Notes under the pieces: model-generated
What the model was told of the DNA's origin: nothing
What the model saw: only the letters and a program-made list of their open reading frames with translations
Database searches by the model: none
Translations under genes and position numbers: made by a program
From: Ceratodon purpureus
Taxonomy: Eukaryota > Streptophyta > Bryopsida > Pseudoditrichales > Ditrichaceae
Direction of reading: 5' to 3'
DNA length: 64,000 bases
NCBI GenBank assembly: GCA_014871385.1
Contig: CM026425.1
Span: forward strand, 18,618,637 to 18,682,636
Shown: positions 45,686-55,047 of the stretch, in pieces
Layout: each line of letters begins with the position of its first letter
How positions within the stretch are numbered: position 1 is the first letter of the stretch

Positions 45686-48600
45686 ATGGCAGAAGATATT
45701 ACTAGAGACTTGGGTGCGCTTATACCCCTCGAAGGGTCAGATAGTAGTGACGAGAAGGAGAGCACTAATCCATGTCGGTCCAATGTGGGTAACCAGGAAA
45801 TGTCGGGGGGAGTGCGAAGCGCGTCAAGAGGAAAGGGGAAGGCGAAGCAGAAGTCAGGCGACGCATCTGCTTCAACTCAGACTGCGGGGGGGTCGTCCGC
45901 GATGGAGGAAGGGGCCACAGAGGAGGTAAGCAGTGGAGAGACATTCTTATGAATTTCGTCATCGGTGTTTGAATAATTCTCTATATCAGTTCGGATTGTG
46001 AAGTTGCTGTTTAGAGTGTCTGTGTGACTGCGCGAACTGTGGGTGGGGGTCCGCGGGTGAGCATTGCGCAAGCAGTAGGTGGGGGTCCGCGGGTGAGCAT
46101 TTAAGAGGGTGGGGGCCGCGGGGGGTATAAAGGGGTGGGGGTACTGAGAGAAGCTCTTTTCATCTCTTTCTTGGTGGAGGAGTCCGCGGTTGTTTGAGAG
46201 GGGTTTGGAGAGTATTGTGGTGGTGGAGGGGGCAGAGCTTGTTGTGAGTATGTGTTTCGTGAGCGTGAGGATGTAGGGCGTTTGCAGGGGAGAGTTCGCG
46301 GGTTCCTTTGAGGAGGGGGGTTCTATGTTTCAGGGTTTAGGTAGGGGTTCACTGAGGTTGAGGGTGTAAAGATTTAGTGGTTGATGTTGTTGAGGGTGTG
46401 TTCGGAAGTTAGTTTGTGAGGGTTGTTGGGGTGTTTCAGGGAGTAAATAAACAGAGAGGGTTTTGTGGGTCTCTTTGGAGTAGTGAATTTCTTGTGTATG
46501 ACGATGGAGGAGCGTGAGTCTGTGGTTTCTGAGGGTTCGCAGGTAAGAGCGGCCAGAACAAATTAGGTTTAGATCGGAGGGTGGGCAGTAGAAACACGTG
46601 TCTCGGATCCGAGACACGTTTCTGCAGCTCAGAGAATTAGATGATTTAGGAAAGCGACATTGTTTTCTTGCGCGGACGTTCGGGAAACATACTCATACTG
46701 TGTGCTCCTATGTGTATGGACAGATTACACCTTACGAGCCCGTGGACATGGATGCACCTCCACGCATTGGAGAGGGTGATGTTGATCCTGGCATTCATGT
46801 AACCATGGAGAGACTGCGGCAGAGAAGGAAGGGGAGAGGCCAAGAAGCAGTGACTGAAAGCCTTGACAAACCCGTGTATGAGCTTGAAATTCCTCTGTGT
46901 CGAATGATTCCAATGACAGAGGTTCGCGGCGCATTAGCTCCTGACATAGAGAAGCTGAAATCTGAGTTTGCTCACGGCTACAGACTTGGGTCATCTGTTT
47001 TCTACGTGGCCACCCGAAGTTATACAATGGAGACTCAGGAGGTAACTGAAGAGCAACGAGGCTCGTGGGATCCGATTTGGAGGGAGGCTGAGAAGACATT
47101 TGAGGAGAGGTTGAAGAGAACACCTGGTTTGGAAAAGTACTCGAATAAGATGTTTTACATCTGGGATGGTAATCACCGGCACAAGGCATGGAGTAGGGTC
47201 ATAACAGACTTTCATTCCCGTGATCCAAATCCAGCGTTTCATCCAAGCCCCAAGGCACATATTATATGTGTCACAGAGGAGAACAAGCAACGACTTCTAC
47301 ATGCGATGACACAGTGGAACAAGTAAGTTCACTTCTACAAGTGTCTTTTATGGCAAGTTTTGGTTACTGTGAAGTACTAATCATCGGATTATTCAATATC
47401 AGGAAGAACGAATACGACCATGTGAACCAACATTGGACTCACGAGCTCCGAAGAGTCATACAGTTTGGTAGTATGCCCTTCGACCAGTTGAGAACTCTCA
47501 TCTCTGAACGCGATTATGAGAACAGTCTGACAGAGTGGAACCGAGTCACAAAGAATAAGAAGTGGTACCATCTAACAGGGGATGCATTTTGCAACTTACT
47601 GTATGAGGTATTTTACGAAAACACTTATATGTCTTCTAAAAGCTGATTATAATGGCATAGGAGTACCCGTGGACTTACTCAATATCTCTCTTTTGCAGAG
47701 AGAAATTATCAATGCGCAGGAAGCAGCAATGAAGATATACGAGGACTCCTTAATAACTCACGGTGAAAAGAGACAAGGAGACAGCAACATTCTAATTGAA
47801 CGTGCAAATGCAGCGATAAAGGCTTGCAAAACGCACCTGCACACTGACATGGAACGCTTACTGGCAATAGCGGATCCGAAGAATGGAGAGGGATTCATCA
47901 GAGAGGTAAGACTTTTTTATTGTTTTGCTTTGTTTTTCCTTGGTTTTGTATGTTATCTTGCCTTCCTTTGACCCTCCGATAGGGTCTCTCGGATCCGAGG
48001 GACCCTTTCGGAGGGTCATTTTAGACCCAATGTGCTGCAATATCATCATATTGCAGCACATTTGGGGGGCCTTTTAACGTCTCTCGGATCCGAGAGACGT
48101 TAAAGGGCCCCCTAAATGTGCTGCAATATGATGATATTGCAGCACATATAGGGGCCTAAAATCGTCTCTCGGATCCGAGAGACGATTTTAGGACCTCTGG
48201 AAGAGCTAAAATATCATTATATTTTAGCTCTTTCAGGGGGCCCTTTAGCGTCTCTCGGATCCGAGAGACGCTAAAGGGCCCCCTGAAAGAGCTAAAATAT
48301 AATGATATTTTAGCTCTTCCAGAGGGCCTAAAATCGTCTCTCGGATCCGAGAGACGATTTTAGGCCCCCTGAAAGAGCTAAAATATCATTATATTTTAGC
48401 TCTTTCAGGGGGCCTAAAATCGTCTCTCGAATCCGAGAGACGATTTTAGGACCTCTTTAATAGCTAATTTATGATGATAAATTAGCTATTATAGGGGGCC
48501 TAAAAACGTCTCTCGGATCCGAGAGACGTTTTTAGGCCCCCTGAAAGAGCTAATTTATCATCATAAATTAGCTCTTTCAGAGGTCCTAAAAACGTCTCTC

Positions 48601-51176
48601 GGATCCGAGAGACGTTTTTAGGCCCCCTATAATAGCTAATTTATCATCATATTTGCATCATTTTCCTAAAATATGACTATGTATATGGTATTCTTCGAGT
48701 TTCATGATGTTTTGACATAAACTTCACTGATTTCTTGTAGATTGAAGCCCATTTCAGCACTTTCAGAAGCAAAACAGAGATGAATCCTGAGAAGCTCCAG
48801 CTGTTTGCAACTGCCAAAGTACCAGCAAAATACAAGGAGAGATGGGTACACTGGTGGAATATGAGCAAAGAATCACGTGAAATTTATAACTTCCCAAAGT
48901 ATCCCGCCTCAACATCAGCCCTTCGACCTTGGGTGGAAGTTGCAGCTTTCTGGGCCGGAGTAAGTTCATTTCAGTTTTCAAAATAATTGCTTATTTTGAG
49001 ATACCAATTTATATCTATCCGAGTGGAACGACATAGTTCAATGCAATGATTTCTGTAAAACTCATCATTGAAGGTGATAGTTTTGCAATTAGATGACGAA
49101 AGTCAGCTATATCGGTGAATCTATTCAGATGGGCTGACAGTGAACATCATATTTTCTTGCAGCTTGAAGAAGAAACTGGGATTCAGTATGCCCAAATTCT
49201 TGAAGACGAGGGGATCGTTATACCACCTCAAGCACCTGCAATGGGTATTGTGTCCATTGATAAGTTCGTTAGCACTGGAGCTCACAAACTTTGGAAGAAG
49301 GGGTTCCCGGAATTTCTTGGAAGGTATGGCGGGTTTGTGAAGTCCAAGCCTTTCAATGATCAAAAAGACACTAAGCTGGCTGTGAACCGGATGATTGTAA
49401 GGTATTTTTACTGGGAGCTTCTAAGGAAAGATGCCATTACAGTTGACAACATTCCCATTCGTTTCTCCAAGTGGCTTGATACCTCCAGCCCCGACTGTAT
49501 CTTCAACGATTATCAGAGGAAACATTTCTCTCGCCCTCATCTCCAAGAGTGTCCGTGGTATCTCGAGCTCAAAAAGGAAGAGAAAGAGCAGGACTCCGAG
49601 CGCGCCTACAAAGCCAAATGTGTGAGGGAGACAGAGGAGATGGAGGCGCAAGGAGTCAATACGCAGAATCCAACCGCGGAGGAATTCATGTCTGAGAAAG
49701 ATCGAGCAAAGGCAGTCGCTAAGAAGCAGGCCGAAGAGAAAAGGGCTGCAGCGAAGGCTCAGAGCGAGAAGGAGAAGGCGCTGGCCAAGCAGAAGGCAGC
49801 TGAGGATAAGGTCAATAACGAGAGACTTGCTAAGCTTGTCAAGCAGAAGGGACTAAAAGGCGCTATGGACGAAGAAGGAATTTCCCCTTCAGGCAGTAGT
49901 ATGCCCTCTCAGAGATCGCAGGGAGTCTCTATTCTGCCCAGCCAGGTCCTTAGTCAGACATACTATTCTGTCAAGTCGAAGGCCTATCCCAATCATCCAC
50001 CGGATGTTCTGCTGATCAATAAGAGTGCAGCGCAGATTATGGACGACATTAGCAACAACAATCCAAGATCTGTAAACGATTGGAAAGCGGTCGGTCGGTT
50101 CGTGGGTGGGCACCAGTCGCACAGGCGTCGCCAGTACAAGGGTGAAATTCAGAATGTCAAAGCAGTTGACCTTATCGTGTTTGACGTTCCAGAGAATTTG
50201 CCTGTGCCCTTCTTTGATGATGATGCCATTCCAGAGTGGAATGTATTGCCCATTGATACAGATCCGGATTCCCAGAAGTCAGAGTCTCCCTGGATCCATA
50301 AACACTTTGAATGGGCCAGTGAGTGGATCGCAGACGATGGAGTAGTCCTTGTGTTTTATCCTGACAGTAAGTTCATTCTCTCGGAGTTGGAGGGCTGGTC
50401 TCATTGGGCGGGATTCAAGGTGCAGCACAAGTGGATCGTCATGAACGACCTTAAGACAAACAGCCCTGATTTTCCAGATATACAGACCACGGTCACGAAC
50501 GCCATGCTGTTCGCGCGAGAAGAGAATGCCGCATTAGGCATTCCTGCTTCTCGATTCCATTTCTATGAGCAATCTGACCTTGAGGCTAAAGGCGTTGACA
50601 TGGTTAATCTAGGTTTCCTTGTTAACAAGATAAACCAGGATAACTGGACAGTGAGAGAAGTCAGTGGTGGTCCATGGCGTGGTCCACGTGAGAAGTCAGA
50701 AGACCTTTTCATTGGTTTGTTGGACCTTCTAAGTCAGGAGGAGGACATAGTTATGGACCTCACCACATCTACAGGTAAACTTAAATTCCGTCACACTTGT
50801 TAGTTTCATCGTTTCTTGAATCCTCCTCTATATCTTACTTCCTATTTCTTTTCGTTTTCCAGGCGCCTCTATCAAGGCCTGCAAATATATGCACAGGCAC
50901 CTAATTGCTCTCGAGGAGGACCAGAACCTTCACGATGAGATTCTGCTTCCACTTGTTCCGGATGCTGTCGAGGATGATTCGCCGGCACCTACTCCTCCTC
51001 CAAAGAAACGTGGACCATCCAAACACGCTGAAGAGCCTCCTTCAAAGAAAGCTCCTAGACGCTCCTGTGAGTGATTACTGTTTTTACTACAAATATTTTG
51101 GAAGTTTTATTTTTCGAATTTGAATCATCTTTTCAGACTGTTTCTAATTATATATTTTTTTGCAGATATAAAGTGA
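45686..51176 (+). CDS. ParB-like / DNA methyltransferase-like fusion protein (outer element)
   Basis: Eight exons: 45686-45925, 46724-47322, 47403-47607, 47699-47905, 48741-48959, 49163-50774, 50863-51066, 51166-51176. Phases match, giving 1098 aa. Residues 131-265 are ParB-like (LEIPLCRMIP; DGNHRHKAW at 228-236). Residues 418-490 (exon 5) equal the inner exon 4 in length (73 codons) and show WVHWWN / WLRWWN similarity. Residues 626-720 form a Lys/Glu/Ala coiled coil absent from the inner copy. The methyltransferase-like part has DLIVFDVPEN (motif IV position, D831) before SEDLFIGLLDLLSQEEDIVMD and DLTTSTGASIKAC. Here the SAM motif I glycines are lost, so catalysis is doubtful. Exon 1 and its splice to 46724 are the least certain. 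Confidence 0.78.
46601..46614. promoter_or_regulatory. Outer-type palindrome in intron 1 of the outer ParB-methyltransferase gene
   Basis: ACACGTGTCTCGGATCCGAG and its mirror make a longer palindrome around the core at 46601-46614. It lies about 110 bp before exon 2, in sequence read here as intron. Confidence 0.7.
47976..48655. repeat. Concatemer of alternating perfect hairpins in intron 4
   Basis: Eight TCTCGGATCCGAGA-type palindromes start at 47987, 48082, 48167, 48253, 48339, 48425, 48511 and 48597, spaced 84-95 bp. Each alternates with a second palindrome: AAAGAGCTAAAATAT and its complement, or GTGCTGCAATAT and its complement, or TAGCTAATTTAT and its complement. The flanks (CTAAAAACG, GGGCCCCCT) are also mirror-symmetric, so nearly every base is part of a hairpin. 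The first copy (CGAGGGA end) and the sixth (CTCGAATCC) are slightly altered. Confidence 0.95.
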
Positions 51177-51648
51177 GCGCACTGCTGCTCGCGGTCCTCA
51201 AGTCAGCACCACCTATGCCAGTCTTCTATAGACTATATGATACTGATATTTTATAGGATAATACCCACTATCTACGTATATTTCATTCAGTTTAGACAGA
51301 TTACATTTTGAGTTGCGTAAATCTGTGGGACAGGACTTTGTCTGTGGCCTAGCCTGAACAGGAATGTCACGTTCCATTTTGAATACCCATACTTCTATGA
51401 ATATATAATACTCTGGCTTTCGTTTTATGCGGCTGAGATTGTGTTCTTCCATTACGTCAAATTCAAATTTTTACCTGCAGTTTGCCCTAGTTCGTTTCAA
51501 TGCATTAATTGATAATGCAATTTTCATTCTTTTCTATTTATGATGGCATATCATTTATTACAAATTAGAAACCACATAGAACTTTTAGTACTCCATTCCA
51601 TTTCTTTATATTTCCTACATTTCAATAATATTTACACGTCCTCTACAA
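51177..51648. other. 3' flank of the outer ParB-methyltransferase gene
   Basis: AT-rich with no coding signal. It leads into palindrome-bearing repeats. Confidence 0.6.
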
Positions 51649-51654
51649 GTGCTT

Positions 51655-52471
51655 GAAAACGTGTCTCGGATCCGAGACACGTTTTCAAGGCTTTTATTTA
51701 TCTCCGATTATTTCATACCCTACCCTTACCCTTCCACACCAACCCCTTTAACCCCTCCCCTACCACCCCCCCTACCCGGCCGAGACAACGTGTCTCGGAT
51801 CCGAGACACGTTGTCTCGGCTTTTTTTTTTCCTAAAAAATTAACTAAAATTAAAAAAAACCCCTCTCCCCTCCCCTACTCTCCCCCTACCCTCCCCCTAC
51901 TCCCCCCCCTTAAACCCCTCCCTTATCCTCCCCCGGAGCCGAGACAACGTGTCTCGGATCCGAGACACGTTGTCTCGGCTTTTTTTTTTCCCAAAAAAAT
52001 AACTAAAATTAAAAAAAACCCCTCTCCCCTCCCCTACTCTCCCCCTACCCTCCCCCTACTCCCCCCCCTTAAACCCCTCCCTTATCCTCCCCCGGAGCCG
52101 AGACAACGTGTCTCGGATCCGAGACACGTTGTCTCGGCTTTTTTTTTTCCCAAAAAAATAACTAAGATTAAAAAAAACCCCTCTCCCCTCCCCTACTCTC
52201 CCCCTACCCTCCCCGTACTCCCCCCCCTTAAACCCCTCCCTTACCCTCCCCCGGAGCCGAGACAACGTGTCTCGGATCCGAGACACGTTGTCTCGGCTTT
52301 TTTTTTTCCCAAAAAAATAACTAAAATTAAAAAAAAAACCCTCTCCCCTCCCCTACTCTCCCCCTACCCTCCCCCTACTCCCCCCCCTTAAACCCCTCCC
52401 TTATCCTCCCCCGGAGCCGAGACAACGTGTCTCGGATCCGAGACACGTTGTCTCGGCTTTTTTTTTTCCAA
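51655..52471. repeat. 159-bp tandem array with a perfect 42-bp palindrome per unit
   Basis: Palindrome cores start at 51793, 51952, 52111, 52270 and 52430 (period 159, 159, 159, 160). A related single copy is at 51663. Each core is extended by GCCGAGACAACGTG on one side and its complement on the other, giving 42 bp. Units also contain a T-run, an A-rich segment and a long C/T-rich segment. Confidence 0.96.
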
Positions 52472-52489
52472 AAATTACTCCAAAAAATT

Positions 52490-52905
52490 AAAACCCCCCC
52501 TACCCCCTCCTCTTTCCCTCCCCCTAAACCCGCCCTGCCCCCTGCCCCTCCCCCTGCCCCCGCCCTGCCCCCTGCCCCTCCCCCCTTTCACTCCCCCTTC
52601 CCTTTGCCCCTCCCCCTTTCCCTCCCCCTTCCCCCTGCCCCTTCCCTCTTTCCCTCCCCCTTCCCCCTGCCCCTCCCCCTTTCCCTCCCCCTTCCCCCTG
52701 CCCCTTCCCTCTTTCCCTCCCCCTTCCCCCTGCCCCTCCCCTCTTTCCCTCCCCCTTCCCCACTGCCCCTCCCCTTTCCCTCCCCCTTCCCCCTGCCCCT
52801 CCCCCCATCCCCTCTCCATTCATCCCTCCCTCCCTCCCTTTCCCTCTACCTCCCTCCATCCCCCCTCTCTCTCTCTCTCCCTCCCTCTCTCTCTCTCTCT
52901 TCCTG
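52490..52905. repeat. About 400-bp almost pure pyrimidine tract
   Basis: Nearly all C and T on the plus strand, made of CCCCTTCCCCCTGCCCCTCC-like units and ending in CT microsatellite. Such mirror-like tracts can adopt triplex (H-DNA) structures. The open frames across it are compositional artefacts. Confidence 0.9.
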
Positions 52906-52909
52906 CGTG

Positions 52910-53090
52910 TCTCGGATCCGAGGGACTGTGTCTCGGATCCGAGACACGTCCTTCCCCTCCCCTCCCACCCTAACCCTGGTGCGCCGCCACCCTCCCCTCC
53001 CTCACTGGCTCTCGGATCCGAGAGCCAGTATAAGAGGGAGGGGGTTTCTCTCCCCACTCCCTCTTTCACTCACTCTCTAACAAGGTTAGT
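52910..53090 (+). promoter_or_regulatory. Three palindromes, TATA box and leader donor of the acidic-protein gene
   Basis: Outer-type cores lie at 52910-52923 (one mismatch), 52931-52944 and 53010-53023. The last is extended to CTGGCTCTCGGATCCGAGAG plus CCAG and abuts TATAAG at 53029-53034, with only 1-2 bp between. A CAAGGTTAGT donor-like site follows at about 53081-53090. Confidence 0.7.
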
Positions 53091-53987
53091 GTGTGAGTTT
53101 AATGTGTTGTTAGTGTGTTTTGTTAGTTTTGTTTTTAGTTAGTATATTGTATTGGTTTCGGAGTATGTTAGTTTTGGGTTATGTTACTGTTGGGATGTGT
53201 TTGTTAGATTCGGATTGTGTTTCTTTCGGGTTGTGTTAGTTTCTGGTTGTGTTAGTTTCGAGTTGTGTAGTGTTAGTTTGAGAGTGTGTTAGTTTCGGGT
53301 TATGATAATTTCGGATTGTCTTAGTTTCGGAATGTTATGAGTTAGTTTCTTGTCATGTTTGTTTCGGGTTGTGTTTTCATACTCTCGGGTTTTAGTCTCG
53401 GGTTGTGCTAGTTTCAATTACTGTTAGTTTCGGGTTGAGTCAGGGGTTAAGGTGTTGCGCATGATTTAGATGTTACAATGTGCTGCTTATGCTTAGTCAT
53501 GAACCTAAACCGCGTGATGTCTTTAGTCATATCCATTGTTTTCTGACTACCGTTAACTGTTTCTATGCAGCTTCTTTGTTTTTTCAAGTATCTTCTTCGA
53601 CCAATCTCTCGTACTGGTGAGTTTGTTGCACAAATATATGCTACTAGTAACTGTCGGTATGACAGTTCAACTATTTTAGATCAAATGTTTTTTACTTCAT
53701 GAAACTACTTTTTCTCTTTTACTGATTCGGGTTTACAATGTTTTGTGTTTAGATGGTTTCTTAATTAGATGGTTTTCAGTTTACAAGGTTTTGGATTAAC
53801 TTGGATTCGGATTGACATGGTTTCGGGTTTACATTGTTTCGGGTTTGCATACTTTCGGGTTTACAATGTTTTCTGTTTAGATGATATTTTAATTAGATGG
53901 TTTTCAGTTCACATGCTTTCGGGTTAACTTGGTTTCGGGTTCACATTGTTTCGGATTTACTGATGATTGCATTCTTTGTATGCGCAG
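53091..53987 (+). other. Probable leader intron with degenerate GTTTCGGGTT repeats
   Basis: Many imperfect copies of TTAGTTTCGGGTTGTG and later TTTCGGGTTTACA. It ends in a TGTATGCGCAG acceptor at 53987. The layout matches the repeat-filled leader introns of the inner accessory modules. Confidence 0.55.
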
Positions 53988-54021
53988 GTTCTTGGTCTTG
54001 TACTTAACTCTTCAATTCACC

Positions 54022-54621
54022 ATGGTGCTCACACGGGCTCGGCACAGGAGGCTCTCTGACCTTGGCATTGCTCCAGAACTCCTCCCAGGCGTTGCATCGG
54101 ATCGCACTCCTTTGAAGACCCCTTTATCGATGCCGGAGAACGGAGAGGAGGGTACTCCGGTGGATCCAGAGGCACCTCCAGTCCGCAAGCCAGTCGGAGC
54201 TTTGGACTATCTTAAGGAGGCAGGGATTGACATTGGAGGCTGCGACGATGAGCTTACCATCCAGGTGGTTGAAGTGGGGAACACCAACATCTGTGTTGAG
54301 GTTCCCCACTCAGACCATGGAGATTCGAAGCCCAAGGATCCCTGGGGGTTGGATGTTCATGGCGCCCCTGGTGATGACTATTGTCCTGGTGATGGCTACG
54401 ACTCCGACGGGTTAGAGGAGTACTTTGGCGGCCAGATTGACTACAGCTACGAGGCTCCTCCAGCACCAGAGGAGCGCCTTTTTCACGATGATGCCAACTC
54501 TGATTATGATGAAGCCTCGACCGAGTCCAACGGCTGGGGAGATAATGAGGGTTACCCGATTATGTTCAATGACACTGATACCGATGATAGCCAAGTTTGG
54601 CGCAGCCCTGATTACTTCTAG
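54022..54621 (+). CDS. Acidic protein, 199 aa (outer element)
   Basis: Starts MVLTRARHRRLSDLGIAPEL; an upstream in-frame ATG at 53929 lies in the putative leader intron and is not preferred. The body is acidic with Asp/Tyr-rich segments (DDYCPGDGYDSDGLEEYF, DYSYEAPPAPEE) and ends DTDTDDSQVWRSPDYF. No enzyme family is recognised. It is the last gene before the outer right end. The similar promoter layout and acidic blocks link it to the inner gene at 40080-40541. Confidence 0.65.
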   Translation: MVLTRARHRRLSDLGIAPELLPGVASDRTPLKTPLSMPENGEEGTPVDPEAPPVRKPVGALDYLKEAGIDIGGCDDELTIQVVEVGNTNICVEVPHSDHGDSKPKDPWGLDVHGAPGDDYCPGDGYDSDGLEEYFGGQIDYSYEAPPAPEERLFHDDANSDYDEASTESNGWGDNEGYPIMFNDTDTDDSQVWRSPDYF

Positions 54622-54889
54622 ATTTTACCTTCACTCTAGTTAGTTAGCTTCTTCGTATGTACATCCAGTTTTATTTGTACTTATACTGGATTGTATTATT
54701 CGAGTTTCAATATACTTTGTTAAGTATACCCGATGTATAGGCAGTTAAATTTTGTACATTTTTGCATCCTATCTATAAAGTATATAATTTACCGGATACG
54801 TATATCTATACATGTCTTCAAATAAAAAAAATCCGAAATTAAAGATCCCGGGACCAACCGAAACGGCCACTGAAACCCAAAGATTCCCT

Positions 54890-55037
54890 TTAGATTCTTC
54901 TAAGATTCCGCGGTAATAGGCGCTCTTATTAATTTTTTCAAAAAAAAACGAAGATTTTCAAAAAAAATCAGAAACTGCCCGATGAACAGTACTCTGCTCG
55001 CTGCTCGCTGCTCGCTGCTCACAAGATTGCATTCCTC
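54890..55037. repeat. Outer element right terminal inverted repeat
   Basis: Ends CTGCTCGCTGCTCACAAGAT then TGCATTCCTC, mirroring the left end. Poly-A/T segments and a CGGTAATAGG block correspond to the left-end CCTATTACCG. Confidence 0.88.
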
Positions 55038-55047
55038 GAGCTAGTTC
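55038..55047. repeat. Target-site duplication, right copy, outer element
   Basis: GAGCTAGTTC, identical to 11400-11409. Host AT-rich sequence resumes beyond it. Confidence 0.88.

Larger units (their letters stand above)
11410..55037. mobile_element. Giant Mutator-like transposon (outer element), 43.6 kb including a nested element
   Basis: The element lies between two exact 10-bp copies of GAGCTAGTTC and has matching inverted ends: GCAATCTTGTGAGCAGCGAG at left, with its reverse complement at right. Without the 28.1-kb nested element and one 10-bp duplication, the original element is about 15.5 kb. Contents: MULE transposase (12054-15607, minus), a small minus gene (44444-44800), a small plus gene (45061-45649), the ParB-methyltransferase gene (45686-51176), palindrome arrays, and an acidic-protein gene (54022-54621). 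About 21 copies of TCTCGGATCCGAGA occur across both outer segments. The outer transposase keeps a plausible DDE triad and an open frame, so the insertion may be fairly recent. Confidence 0.88.

Noticed and set aside
47976..52471. CRISPR-like array
   Set aside because: Repeats are long palindromes with repeated, not unique, spacers, in a spliced eukaryotic gene context with no cas genes.
52427..53080. 217-codon Pro/Ser/Leu frame and opposing Gly/Glu/Arg frames
   Set aside because: Composition artefacts of the pyrimidine tract and palindromes.
11410..55037. Integrated giant virus or virophage
   Set aside because: No capsid, packaging ATPase or DNA polymerase genes were seen. Target duplications, inverted ends and a MULE transposase fit a transposon.
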